A program made the position numbers and the translations under genes. The notes beneath the pieces were generated by a model that worked only from the letters and a program-made list of their open reading frames with translations, had not been told where the DNA came from and did not search any database. A stretch of 64,000 nt of DNA. Source: RHKX01 sp035759925. Its GTDB lineage: Bacteria; Actinomycetota; Thermoleophilia; Solirubrobacterales; 70-9. Each line of letters opens with the position of its first letter. Within the stretch, counting starts at the first letter, position 1. The stretch covers positions 29,183 to 93,182 of the forward strand of contig DASTTY010000073.1 in the NCBI GenBank assembly GCA_035759925.1, read 5' to 3'. Of the stretch, positions 17,292 to 24,718 are shown piece by piece.

Positions 17292-18092
17292 ATGGCAGGA
17301 GGTGTCCTGAGGCCGGACGCGAACGCGGGCAAGGTGGCCCTCGTCACCGGCGGCGGGACCGGGATCGGTCGCGGCGCCGCGTTGGCGCTGGCGGGCTCGG
17401 GCGCCCGGGTCGCGGTCTGCGGGCGCCGCGGCGAGCTGCTCGACGAGACCCGGGCCGCGGTCGAGGCCGGCGGCGGCGAGTGCCTCGTCGTCCCCTGCGA
17501 CATCCGCGAGCCCGAGCAGGTCGAGGCGCTCGTGGCCGCGGTGCTCGAGCGCTTCGGCGCCATCGACGTCCTCGTCGCCAATGCCGGCGGGCAGTTCGCC
17601 GCTCCTGCCGAGGAGATCAGCGGCAAGGGCTGGCGCGCGGTCGAGCGCCTCAACCTCGAGGGGAACTGGGATCTTACGAGCCGGGTCGCGACGGAGTCGA
17701 TGATCCCTTCGCTGGGCGGGCTGATCGTCTTCGTCGGCTTCTCGCCGCGCCGCGGCATCCCGACCTTCGCGCACGCCTGCGCGACGCGGGCGGCGCTCGA
17801 GAACCTCGCTTCGAGCCTCGCCCTCGAGTGGAGCCGTTACGGGATCCGTTCCGTCTGCCTGAGTTGCGGCCCGATCGAGACCGAGGGGCTCGCCTCCTAC
17901 GGGCCCGATTCGCTCGAGGAGTCACGGCGAACGGTTCCGCTCGGACGGCTCGGGACCGCGGCGGAGGTCGGCGAGACCGTCGCCTTTCTCGCCAGCCCCG
18001 GCGGGGCATTCATCACCGGCACGACGATCCTCGTCGACGGCGGCGTCGACGCCTGGGGGCTGGCGGAGCCGCCGCCCGTCCCGGAGCGTTAG
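17292..18092 (+). CDS. SDR oxidoreductase lacking the catalytic Tyr-Lys pair (dienoyl-CoA-reductase-like)
   Basis: 266 residues, Rossmann fold with TGGGTGIGRG (NAD(P) binding) and NAGG. Where classical SDRs have Ser and YxxxK, this protein has GFSPRRGIPTFAHACATRAALENL: the Tyr position is Ala and the Lys is Arg. 2,4-dienoyl-CoA reductases also lack the Tyr and show a HAGSAK-like segment, so that is the closest match, along with PGPI-like CGPIETEG later on. An enoyl/dienoyl-CoA reductase role in fatty-acid oxidation is possible. TrmO begins one base after its stop, so the two form an operon. Confidence 0.75.
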   Translation: MAGGVLRPDANAGKVALVTGGGTGIGRGAALALAGSGARVAVCGRRGELLDETRAAVEAGGGECLVVPCDIREPEQVEALVAAVLERFGAIDVLVANAGGQFAAPAEEISGKGWRAVERLNLEGNWDLTSRVATESMIPSLGGLIVFVGFSPRRGIPTFAHACATRAALENLASSLALEWSRYGIRSVCLSCGPIETEGLASYGPDSLEESRRTVPLGRLGTAAEVGETVAFLASPGGAFITGTTILVDGGVDAWGLAEPPPVPER

Positions 18093-18521
18093 ATGACGGC
18101 GACGGACGGGCCGAGGTTCGATGCGATCGCGGTCGGGTCGGTCAGCTCGCCGCTGACCGACCTCGACGCCGCCCCGAAGCAGGGCGACGAGGGTGCGCCG
18201 GAGGCGACGATCATCTTCGCGGGCGAGTTCGTCGCCGCCCTCGAGGGCATCGCGGCGGGCGACGACGTCCTCGTCCTCGCCTGGCTCGACCGCGCCGACC
18301 GCGATGTCCTCCGCGTTCATCCGCGCGGCGATGAGAGCCGTCCCGAGACCGGCGTCTTCGCGACCCGCTCGCCCGACCGTCCGAACCCGATCGGCCTCCA
18401 CCGTGTCGAGGTCGTCTCGATCGACGGCGCCACGATGACGGTACGCGGCCTCGAGGCGGTGGACGGCACGCCCGTCCTCGACGTCAAGCCGGTCCTCAGC
18501 GGCGACGCCGGCGAGCGCTAG
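18093..18521 (+). CDS. trmO: tRNA (N6-threonylcarbamoyladenosine-37) N6-methyltransferase (TsaA/TrmO family)
   Basis: 142 residues, the single-domain TsaA fold. GVFATRSPDRPNPIGLHRVEV is the family hallmark and contains the SAM-binding Arg/Pro/Asn residues; DGTPVLDVKPVL is the C-terminal signature. It methylates t6A37 of certain tRNAs using SAM. It is shorter than E. coli TrmO (about 235 residues) because it lacks the C-terminal extension, which is normal for this class. Its ATG directly follows the SDR stop. Confidence 0.85.
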   Translation: MTATDGPRFDAIAVGSVSSPLTDLDAAPKQGDEGAPEATIIFAGEFVAALEGIAAGDDVLVLAWLDRADRDVLRVHPRGDESRPETGVFATRSPDRPNPIGLHRVEVVSIDGATMTVRGLEAVDGTPVLDVKPVLSGDAGER

Positions 18522-18547
18522 CGCGATCGATTCCTGACCCCAAGCCA

Positions 18548-18639
18548 GTGTTTCGCGGAACCGCGACCTGAAGTTCGGGTGTTTCCGCGGAACCGCGACA
18601 CGAGGTTCGGGTGTTCGCGTAAACGTCACTCGAGGTCTG
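18548..18639 (+). repeat. Three imperfect ~30-bp tandem units
   Basis: Units 18548-18578, 18579-18610 and 18611-18639. Each begins GTGTT and ends near GTTCGG or GTCTG. Units 1 and 2 are near-identical and carry CGCGGAACCGCG, whose arms CGCGG/CCGCG can pair; unit 3 is diverged. They lie between trmO and the convergent ArsR gene. Confidence 0.75.
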
Positions 18640-18680
18640 AACTGCAGATCACCGTGCTATAGCGACACCAATCTGCAGTT
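18640..18680. repeat. 10-bp perfect inverted repeat with 21-bp loop
   Basis: AACTGCAGAT (18640-18649) and ATCTGCAGTT (18671-18680), directly after the tandem units and 30 bp beyond the end of the ArsR gene. It could serve as a bidirectional terminator, or be one end of a small dispersed repeat element together with the tandem units. Confidence 0.65.
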
Positions 18681-18710
18681 GAGCGTCGAAGTGAGGCTGT
18701 CCAGCGCCGC

Positions 18711-19082
18711 TCAGTCGTCGATCGGCTGCAGCAGCTCGTCGAGCGAGTCGAGGCTCGCCGCCCAGGAGCGCTCGTGGAAGCGGAGCCAGGCGGCGACGGT
18801 CGCCAGCGCCCCCGGCTCGAGGCGGCAGACGTGACGGCGGCCCTCGATCCTGCGGACGACGAGGCCGGCCCGCTCGAGAACGCGGACGTGCTTCGACGCC
18901 GCTTCGAACGACATCGGCAACGGGGCCGCCAGCTCGCCGACCGAGAGCTCGGGGAGTCCGGTGCGTCCGTCGCCGGCGAGCCTGCCGACCATCGCCCGCC
19001 GGGCCCGGTGGGAGAGCGCGGCGAAGATCGCGTCGATCGCCTCCGGTCGCTCCTCGACAAGCTCAACCATCCGGTTGAACAT
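18711..19082 (-). CDS. ArsR-family winged-helix regulator
   Basis: 123 residues. Winged helix-turn-helix: IFAALSHRARRAMVGRL, ELSVGELAAPLPMSFEAASKHVRVLERAGLVVRRIEGRRHVCRLEP. No Cys pair for metal sensing, so it is not a classic ArsR metal sensor; members like this usually pair with SRPBCC or YciI-type genes, and a YciI gene is divergent from it here. ATG 19082 is the longest start; a TATGTT element 7 bp before ATG 19070 would instead give a leaderless transcript from the second Met. Confidence 0.85.
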   Translation of the reverse strand: MFNRMVELVEERPEAIDAIFAALSHRARRAMVGRLAGDGRTGLPELSVGELAAPLPMSFEAASKHVRVLERAGLVVRRIEGRRHVCRLEPGALATVAAWLRFHERSWAASLDSLDELLQPIDD

Positions 19083-19152
19083 ATCCGCAGCGGTCGATCG
19101 GGGCTGACGCCGTTCGTCCTATCGGCGACCATCCACGAATGAGGAGGAAGCG

Positions 19153-19509
19153 ATGAAGTACATGCTGTTGATTCACCAGGGCGACGCGCCGACCCCGCGC
19201 AACGAGGGCTGGGACCGTCTCTCCGACGACGAGAAGGCCGCGATCGGCGCCGACTACCGCGCGGTCAGCGAGACCCCCGGGGTCAGCCCCGGCCTGCAGC
19301 TCGAAGAGCCGGAGACGGCGACGACGATCCGCGTCAGCGACGGCGAGACGCTGATCACCGACGGGCCGTTCGCGGAGACGAAGGAGGCACTCGCCGGGTA
19401 CCTGCTGTTCGAGGCCGACGACCTCGATGCGGCCCTCGCCCTCGCCGCGAGGATCCCGGCCGCGCGACTGGGCGGCGCCGTGGAGGTGCGACCGATCGTC
19501 GAGTGGTAG
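19153..19509 (+). CDS. YciI/DGPF-domain protein
   Basis: 118 residues, a complete YCII-related ferredoxin-like fold: MKYMLLIHQGD at the N-terminus, TITDGPF-type motif (ETLITDGPFAETKEALAGYLLFEADD) in the middle, and VEVRPIVEW at the end. These proteins usually accompany an ECF sigma factor of the SigJ/ECF41 kind, which is absent here. Function is unproven; enzymatic or ligand-binding roles are both proposed. Strong ribosome-binding site (GAGGAGGAAG) 5 bp before the ATG. Divergent from the ArsR regulator, 70 bp apart. Confidence 0.85.
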   Translation: MKYMLLIHQGDAPTPRNEGWDRLSDDEKAAIGADYRAVSETPGVSPGLQLEEPETATTIRVSDGETLITDGPFAETKEALAGYLLFEADDLDAALALAARIPAARLGGAVEVRPIVEW

Positions 19510-19526
19510 CGGCCGCCACCTGACGA

Positions 19527-20390
19527 TCAGCGGACGAAGCGCGGGTCCATCGCCAGGCAGGCCTTGACGCCACGGGCGATCATCCGCGCCCGGAGGTCAG
19601 CTCCCTCCGGAATCGGGTGCAGGTCGTCGGACTGCATCAGCTCGGGATGCAATTCGACGGCCCGCGCCCAGTCCGGCACCTGGGTCGTCGGGTGGTTGGC
19701 GGCGAACGAGCGGACGACGCGGTTCTTGCCGGTGTTGTCGACGCCATCGACGGTGAACCCGTGGATCGTCGGCACGACCAGGCAGCGATCGCCGACCGTG
19801 GCGGCGACCTTGTCGAGGTTGCCGGCGAGGATCTCCGGATAGGCGGGGTTGTCGTTGGTGCCGGCATCGAAGACGATCACCGACTGGGCCGGGTCGAAGC
19901 TCTCCTCGAAGAGCCCGAAGATCTGGATGCTGTTGTAGCCGCCTTCGGCGTTGACGGTGAGTGGGATGCCCGGCAGGTAGCGCTTCAGATACGGAGAGGT
20001 GAGCACCTCGAGGCTGTCGCCGACCACCAGGACCTGTCCGGACCCGTCGAGCCGGGTCGGCCCGGTCCGGGCGAGCTGCGGCTGATCGTCGCGCTTGCGC
20101 AGGGCGCGCTTGGCGAGCACCGAGTCGACGGCGGCGCCGCCGTCGGCACGACCCTGTTGCTCGCCGTCGCTGGCGCCCTCGGTGAGCCCGCGCTCGAGCC
20201 CGTAGCGGAGCCCGTCGGCGTAGGCGCCGAGCTGAGCGACCTCGTATGGGCCGAGCGCGGCTTCGGAACGGGCCTGTTGAGCATCGGCCTCGTCGGGAGC
20301 GTCGGCGGCCGTATAGAGGTAGGCGCCGACGAACGCCCCGGCGGCGAGCAGCAGCAGCACCACCGCCATCCCGGCCCGACGCAGGCTCAC
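19527..20390 (-). CDS. Membrane-anchored SGNH-hydrolase-like protein
   Basis: 287 residues. One N-terminal transmembrane helix (AVVLLLLAAGAFVGAYLY), a stalk with repeated small/charged residues, then an SGNH domain: VLVVGDSLEV (block I Ser), a Gly in GGYNS (block II), GTNDNP (block III Asn) and DDLHPIPEG (block V Asp-His). It probably adds or removes an acyl group on an envelope polymer. GTG 20390 is chosen because it overlaps the upstream gene's stop (GTGA). It lies beside a divergent acyltransferase that carries its own SGNH domain. Confidence 0.78.
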   Translation of the reverse strand: MSLRRAGMAVVLLLLAAGAFVGAYLYTAADAPDEADAQQARSEAALGPYEVAQLGAYADGLRYGLERGLTEGASDGEQQGRADGGAAVDSVLAKRALRKRDDQPQLARTGPTRLDGSGQVLVVGDSLEVLTSPYLKRYLPGIPLTVNAEGGYNSIQIFGLFEESFDPAQSVIVFDAGTNDNPAYPEILAGNLDKVAATVGDRCLVVPTIHGFTVDGVDNTGKNRVVRSFAANHPTTQVPDWARAVELHPELMQSDDLHPIPEGADLRARMIARGVKACLAMDPRFVR

Positions 20391-20758
20391 GGGACCGCCA
20401 CCTGGACGTCGTCCTCGCTCGGCACTCCGACCCCGGAGCCCTTGAACGCCCGCCGGTAGGCGACCCGGTAGGACTCGCGGTAGGTGCGCGGATAGGTGAT
20501 CCGCCGTCCCGTCGCCAGGCCGGCCGGGTAGTCGTCGCCGCCGATCGCCGTGCCCCTGGTCCAGCCGGCGTTCTCGCCGGCGGTCCGCGCCGCCTCGACG
20601 TCCGCGCCCGAATCCTCGCCGAGCAGCCATCCGGCGCCCGCGGCGAGCGCGATCACGATCACGGCCACCAGCAACCCGACGACCCGCCCGCGGGTCACTA
20701 TCTTCCTGCGGCTCTCCGTGGTCCCGGCGCCCGGCTTTTCCGTGCTCGGAGCCACCAT
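20387..20758 (-). CDS. Small membrane-anchored protein upstream of the SGNH gene
   Basis: 123 residues. A transmembrane helix (VVGLLVAVIVIALAAGAGWLLG) follows a 25-residue cytoplasmic tail; the outside part is Arg/Tyr/Gly-rich with repeated Tyr-Arg pairs (YPRTYRESYRVAYRRAF). No family recognised. The downstream partner has a similar GLRYGLERGL-type stalk, so the two may be paralogous in their stalk and associate. It is translationally coupled to the SGNH gene by a 4-bp overlap. TACGCT lies 7 bp before the ATG, another leaderless promoter. Confidence 0.7.
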   Translation of the reverse strand: MVAPSTEKPGAGTTESRRKIVTRGRVVGLLVAVIVIALAAGAGWLLGEDSGADVEAARTAGENAGWTRGTAIGGDDYPAGLATGRRITYPRTYRESYRVAYRRAFKGSGVGVPSEDDVQVAVP

Positions 20759-20858
20759 CTGCTAAAGCGTAGCCAGGGAATCGGCTCCGTCCGCGGGTGC
20801 CACGAAGCTTCGGTGACGTCGGTGACGGCGTCCGGACCCGCGCCCCGGGGTCACCGCC

Positions 20859-22883
20859 ATGCCAAGACCGGTCAAGTCAAATCAGCGCTACATGCCGGGC
20901 CTCGACGGGCTGCGCGCGATCGCCGTGCTCGGGGTCATCGCCTATCACCTGAACTTCGGCTGGGCCCCGGGAGGACTGCTCGGCGTCGGCGTCTTCTTCA
21001 CCCTCAGCGGCTATCTGATCACCGACATCCTGCTCGGCCAGGTCGAGCGTGGCGGCATCCGGCTCGGGCAGTTCTGGCTCGCCCGCGCCCGGCGCCTGTT
21101 GCCGGCGCTGTTCCTGATGCTGATCGTCGTCCTCGCCTGGGTGACGGTGTTCGGCCCCCACCAGCCGACGGACTTCCGGATGGCGGCGGCATCCGCGGCC
21201 GCCTACTTCAACAACTGGTGGCTGATCTTCCACGACGTCTCGTACTTCGCCCAGTTCGAGGCGCCGGGGCCGCTCAACCATCTCTGGTCGCTCTCGGTCG
21301 AGGAGCAGTTCTACATCGTCTGGCCGTTCCTGGTCGTGCTCGGGGTCCGCCTGATTCCCGAGGTGAGGGCGCCCGGCGGGGTACGGCCGCGGCTCGGCAT
21401 CGCAATCATCGGTCTCGCCCTCGTCTCGACGATCTTGATGGCCGTCCTCTACAAGCCGGGCATCGATCCGTCCCGGGTCTATTACGGGACCGACACCCGC
21501 GCGCTCGAGCTGATGGCCGGCGCCGCACTGGCGACGATCTGGCCGAGCCGACACCTGCGGGGCCGCGTCACCCCGGGGGCCCGGCGGACGATCGACTATG
21601 CGGGCGCCGTCGGTCTCGGGGTGATCGCGCTGATGTTCTGGCGCTCGACCGAGTTCTCGCCGTTCCTCTATCGGGGCGGATTCCTCGTCCTCTCGCTCGC
21701 GACCGTGCTCGCGGTCGCGGCGATGGCGCATCCGGCGACCCGGCTCGGGCCGATCGTCGGCTGCCGGCCGATGCGATGGATCGGCCAGCGCTCCTACGGC
21801 ATCTACCTGTGGCACTTCCCGATCATCGTCCTGACGACGCCCGACGGGGCGGACGGGGTGGACCTGCCGCGGGCCGTCCTCCAGGTCGCGGCGACGTTCG
21901 CGGTCGCCGCCCTCTCGTGGACCTACGTCGAGAACCCGATCCGCCACGGCGCCCTCGGCCGGCTCTGGCGGCGCTGGCGCTCCGGCGAGTTCCGCCGCCG
22001 CCGGATCAGCCGCCCCGCCTGGGCCGGGATCGCGGCGTCAGCCGCGGTCGTCGCCGCCGCGTTCGCCGGCCTCGCCGGCGTCAACGCGGGACCGAGCCAG
22101 GCCGAGGGGCCGGGGAACATCTCGGTCGCGACGACGCTCAGCGACAGCGCTGCCGACACCACCGAGATCAAGAACCGGACGACCTGCGACTCGGTCGTCC
22201 ACATCGGCGACTCGACGTCGGAGGGCCTCGTCTCCTCCGACTACCTGCCGAAGACGAAGGATCAGATCGCCGCCCAGTACGGACGGGTCGGCGCGACGAC
22301 CCAGCATCTCGAGGTCTCCGGCGCCCGTTCGATCTACGAGCGCTTCGAGGGCCAGCCGAACGCCGAGGAGGTTGCGGCCGCCTGGAAGCAGAAGGGCTTC
22401 GACGGCTGCTGGGTGCTCGCGCTCGGCACCAACGAGGCGGCGAACGTCTCCGCCGGGTCGTCGGTCGGCTACGACGAGCGGATCGCGAGCATGATGAAGG
22501 TCACCGACGGCGACCCGGTGCTGTGGGTCAACGTGCGCTCGCTCGTCACCGACGGCGGCCCCTACGACAGCTCGAACATGCAGAGCTGGGACAAGGCGCT
22601 GCTCGCCGCCTGCGAGCGTTACCCGAACATGCGGATCTACGACTGGGCCGACGAGGTCAAGGACAAGTGGTTCATCGACGACGGCATCCATTTCACGACG
22701 CCCGGATACCGCCAGCGCAGCAAGCGCATCGCCGACGCCCTCCTCAACGCGTTCCCCGCTGGCGGTGAGGTCGACAACCCGGACAATGCCGATTGCCTGG
22801 TCAGCTCCGATCGCAGCGATTCCGCTGCTACCACCTCGGCCGCGACCGACGCGACCAGCGATACGAGCACGACGAGCGGCTGA
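20859..22883 (+). CDS. Acyltransferase-3 (OafA/YrhL) with fused SGNH domain
   Basis: 674 residues. Residues ~1-370 are the multi-pass acyltransferase_3 domain: YMPGLDGLRAIAVLGVIAYH (catalytic His), GVFFTLSGYLIT, the RRLLPALF motif and SVEEQFYIVWPF. After a membrane helix and linker, the external C-terminal domain (~410-630) is SGNH-like: VVHIGDSTSEGL, LGTNEAAN, DGIHFTTPGY. It should move acyl groups across the membrane onto an extracellular sugar. The Ser/Thr-rich C-terminal tail is disordered. It is divergent from the SGNH gene pair, making a plausible three-gene envelope-acylation locus. Confidence 0.88.
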   Translation: MPRPVKSNQRYMPGLDGLRAIAVLGVIAYHLNFGWAPGGLLGVGVFFTLSGYLITDILLGQVERGGIRLGQFWLARARRLLPALFLMLIVVLAWVTVFGPHQPTDFRMAAASAAAYFNNWWLIFHDVSYFAQFEAPGPLNHLWSLSVEEQFYIVWPFLVVLGVRLIPEVRAPGGVRPRLGIAIIGLALVSTILMAVLYKPGIDPSRVYYGTDTRALELMAGAALATIWPSRHLRGRVTPGARRTIDYAGAVGLGVIALMFWRSTEFSPFLYRGGFLVLSLATVLAVAAMAHPATRLGPIVGCRPMRWIGQRSYGIYLWHFPIIVLTTPDGADGVDLPRAVLQVAATFAVAALSWTYVENPIRHGALGRLWRRWRSGEFRRRRISRPAWAGIAASAAVVAAAFAGLAGVNAGPSQAEGPGNISVATTLSDSAADTTEIKNRTTCDSVVHIGDSTSEGLVSSDYLPKTKDQIAAQYGRVGATTQHLEVSGARSIYERFEGQPNAEEVAAAWKQKGFDGCWVLALGTNEAANVSAGSSVGYDERIASMMKVTDGDPVLWVNVRSLVTDGGPYDSSNMQSWDKALLAACERYPNMRIYDWADEVKDKWFIDDGIHFTTPGYRQRSKRIADALLNAFPAGGEVDNPDNADCLVSSDRSDSAATTSAATDATSDTSTTSG

Positions 22884-22895
22884 GGCCGTCGACGG

Positions 22896-24020
22896 CTACC
22901 GCTTCTTGAAGTAGGCCCAGCGGTCGTAGAGGCCGAGCGCGACCTGGAGGGTGTCGCCGCGGACCTTGCTGCTGCCGCGGCTGCCGATCAGCTTCGCGGT
23001 GACGATCCGCGGGCTGTCGCCCCGCTTCAGGACCTTGATTCGCCGCAGCCGTCCGTCGACGTAGGGGCCGAGGCGCGAGTCCATCTCACGCTGCGAGAAG
23101 CGGAACGTCCAGCGGTGCTGAGGTGAGTAGCGGTCGTAGGGATCTTTGACGCTCTCGTAGTAGGGGACCTTCGGGCCGCCGAGGAAGCGTGACTCGGTGC
23201 GGCCGCCCGAGGAGGAGAAGTAGGTGGCCTGGATCACCTTGCCGTGGTACGTGACGACCTGGTGACGGGTCGCCTTCACGGCGCGGTTCGTCCGCTTCGA
23301 TTCGAGCTTGACGCCGCCATAGACCTGGGTCCGGGTGTCGGAGTAGATGTCGAAGGCCTTGCCACCGACGTCGGTTGAGAGGGCGATCGAGCGGATCGCC
23401 ACCGCGAACGCCTCCAGCGTCTGCTTCGGCCAGTCGGGCGGGATCTCGCCGGGCAGCGAGCCGCGCACGTAATCCTCGACGTCGAGGCGGTTGACGACGA
23501 GCAGGCCTCCGGAGCCGCCCGGTACAACCTCGAGCGCCCCGCGATAGGTGCCGACGCCGTGGATGTCGATCGTCTTCCCGCCCTTGGCGTGGAGCCGCTT
23601 GCCGCAGCCGGCGAGCCGCTTGCCGGCACCCGAGAGCAGCCGCACCTCAGCGCCGCGGCGCTGCGCGCGGTAGGTCTTGCCGGGCTTCAGCCGTCGCTTG
23701 CAGGCCTTCGTCGCGCCGTCGAACTTGACGTCGCCGGAGCGCGTCGCGAGGAGGACGCGGACCCGGTTCGAGCCGCGATCCTTCTCGACCCGGACCCGGC
23801 GGTAGTAGTGGCCGATGATCCGCTTGTAGCCCCAGCCGTGCTTGCCGTACCCGTAGGCGCCCCAGGCGCCCATGCCGACGCCGTGGCCGTAGCCGGCTCC
23901 GCGGACGATCCAGGTCTTCGCACCGGCGGGGGCGGCGGTGGCCGCGAAGGCTCCGGCGACGACGAGCGCGGCGAGGAGCGCCGCGGCGCTCCGCCTCACC
24001 CACGTCCTCGCGCCCTCCAT
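22896..24020 (-). CDS. Secreted SpoIID/LytB-domain protein
   Basis: 374 residues with a signal peptide (AALLAALVVAGAFAATAAPAGA). WIVRGAGYGHGVGMGAWGAYG is followed by the SpoIID/LytB core: YRGALEVVPGGSGGLLVVNRLDVEDYVRGSLPGEIPPDWP with the conserved Glu (PGEIP), and TYFSSSGGRTE later. SpoIID is a peptidoglycan lytic transglycosylase in spore formers; non-sporulating relatives are wall hydrolases or amidase activators. The frame extends to 24074, but ATG 24020 has an AGGGAAG site at the right spacing and begins directly before the signal peptide. Confidence 0.88.
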   Translation of the reverse strand: MEGARTWVRRSAAALLAALVVAGAFAATAAPAGAKTWIVRGAGYGHGVGMGAWGAYGYGKHGWGYKRIIGHYYRRVRVEKDRGSNRVRVLLATRSGDVKFDGATKACKRRLKPGKTYRAQRRGAEVRLLSGAGKRLAGCGKRLHAKGGKTIDIHGVGTYRGALEVVPGGSGGLLVVNRLDVEDYVRGSLPGEIPPDWPKQTLEAFAVAIRSIALSTDVGGKAFDIYSDTRTQVYGGVKLESKRTNRAVKATRHQVVTYHGKVIQATYFSSSGGRTESRFLGGPKVPYYESVKDPYDRYSPQHRWTFRFSQREMDSRLGPYVDGRLRRIKVLKRGDSPRIVTAKLIGSRGSSKVRGDTLQVALGLYDRWAYFKKR

Positions 24021-24119
24021 CGTGTCGATCTTCCCTGGCAGGTCTCGGTCTCCTTCCGTCGAAGGCTCCAACACAGATCGTTTCCTAACGATTTGCTAAC
24101 GTGCCGCCACCTGCTGAGT

Positions 24120-24245
24120 CAGCCGCGCTCATATTCCGCGGCTGAGCGGGGGACCCGAATGTTGGGGCGAGTCCTGGTCCATGCCAGGTAGCGCAAGCTC
24201 TTTTGCGCGAGCCCGTCAGCTAACCCCGCAAGCGCCGAAAAGAGC
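24120..24245 (+). promoter_or_regulatory. Cyclic di-AMP riboswitch (ydaO/yuaA class)
   Basis: The leader contains the conserved blocks of this class in order: GCTGAGCGGGGGACCCGAA (from 24141), TTGGGGCGAGTCC (from 24162), GGTAGCGCAAGCTC then TTTTGCGCGAGCC (a hairpin), and GTCAGCTAACCCCGCAAGC (24215-24233). GCTGA (24141-24145) pairs with TCAGC (24216-24220) as P1. CAGCCGCG (24120-24127) is perfectly complementary to CGCGGCTG (24137-24144) and would compete with P1, a possible expression switch. In actinobacteria this riboswitch class controls RPF-type wall hydrolases, as here. Confidence 0.87.
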
Positions 24246-24255
24246 GGAGTTGCAC

Positions 24256-24696
24256 TTGTCTTACAACATCACCGGGCCGTCCTCGAGGTTGCGAACGATC
24301 CTCGGCGCGCTCACCCTGGCCATCCTGATCGCGGCGATGCTGATCGCGGCCGGCAGCGCGGCGGCGCGCGGCGGCGGCATCGGCACCGATCCCGGCGCCC
24401 GCAACAGCGACGGCAACGCGACGCCAGCGAAGTACGACCGGCTCTGGGACAAGGTCACGCGGAAGAACAAGCGTTGGGCAAATCGTGTCGCTCACTGCGA
24501 GTCGGGCAAGGACCCGAACGCCGTTGCGCTGAAGGGCCGCTACCGCGGCGCCTTCATGTTCACACGCGACGCCTGGAAGACCTCGCCGAAGTCGCCGGGC
24601 GGAGACCCGATCGACTACTCATACCGGACCCAGGCGGTGGTCGCCGTCCACCTCAAGAAGCGCGACGGCACCAGGCCCTGGCCGGTCTGCGGCTAG
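24256..24696 (+). CDS. RPF-like transglycosylase, riboswitch-controlled
   Basis: 146 residues. Signal/anchor helix (ILGALTLAILIAAMLIAAGSAAA), then a C-terminal RPF/transglycosylase-like domain: WANRVAHCESGKDPNAVALKGRYRGAFMF, where the Glu in CESG is the expected catalytic acid, and a closing Cys in PWPVCG. It should cut glycan strands of peptidoglycan and may act in growth resumption. ATG 24181 in the same frame lies inside the riboswitch and cannot be the start; I choose TTG 24256, which has GGAG 6 bp upstream. GCGG of that site can pair with CCGC (24225-24228), so ligand-dependent site occlusion is possible. Confidence 0.83.
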   Translation: MSYNITGPSSRLRTILGALTLAILIAAMLIAAGSAAARGGGIGTDPGARNSDGNATPAKYDRLWDKVTRKNKRWANRVAHCESGKDPNAVALKGRYRGAFMFTRDAWKTSPKSPGGDPIDYSYRTQAVVAVHLKKRDGTRPWPVCG

Positions 24697-24718
24697 ACGG
24701 CCGATCCCGACTATCTGA

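Noticed and set aside
24181..24255. ATG 24181 as the start of the RPF-like gene
   Set aside because: It lies in the middle of the riboswitch; the extra residues have no family support. TTG 24256 has a proper ribosome-binding site.
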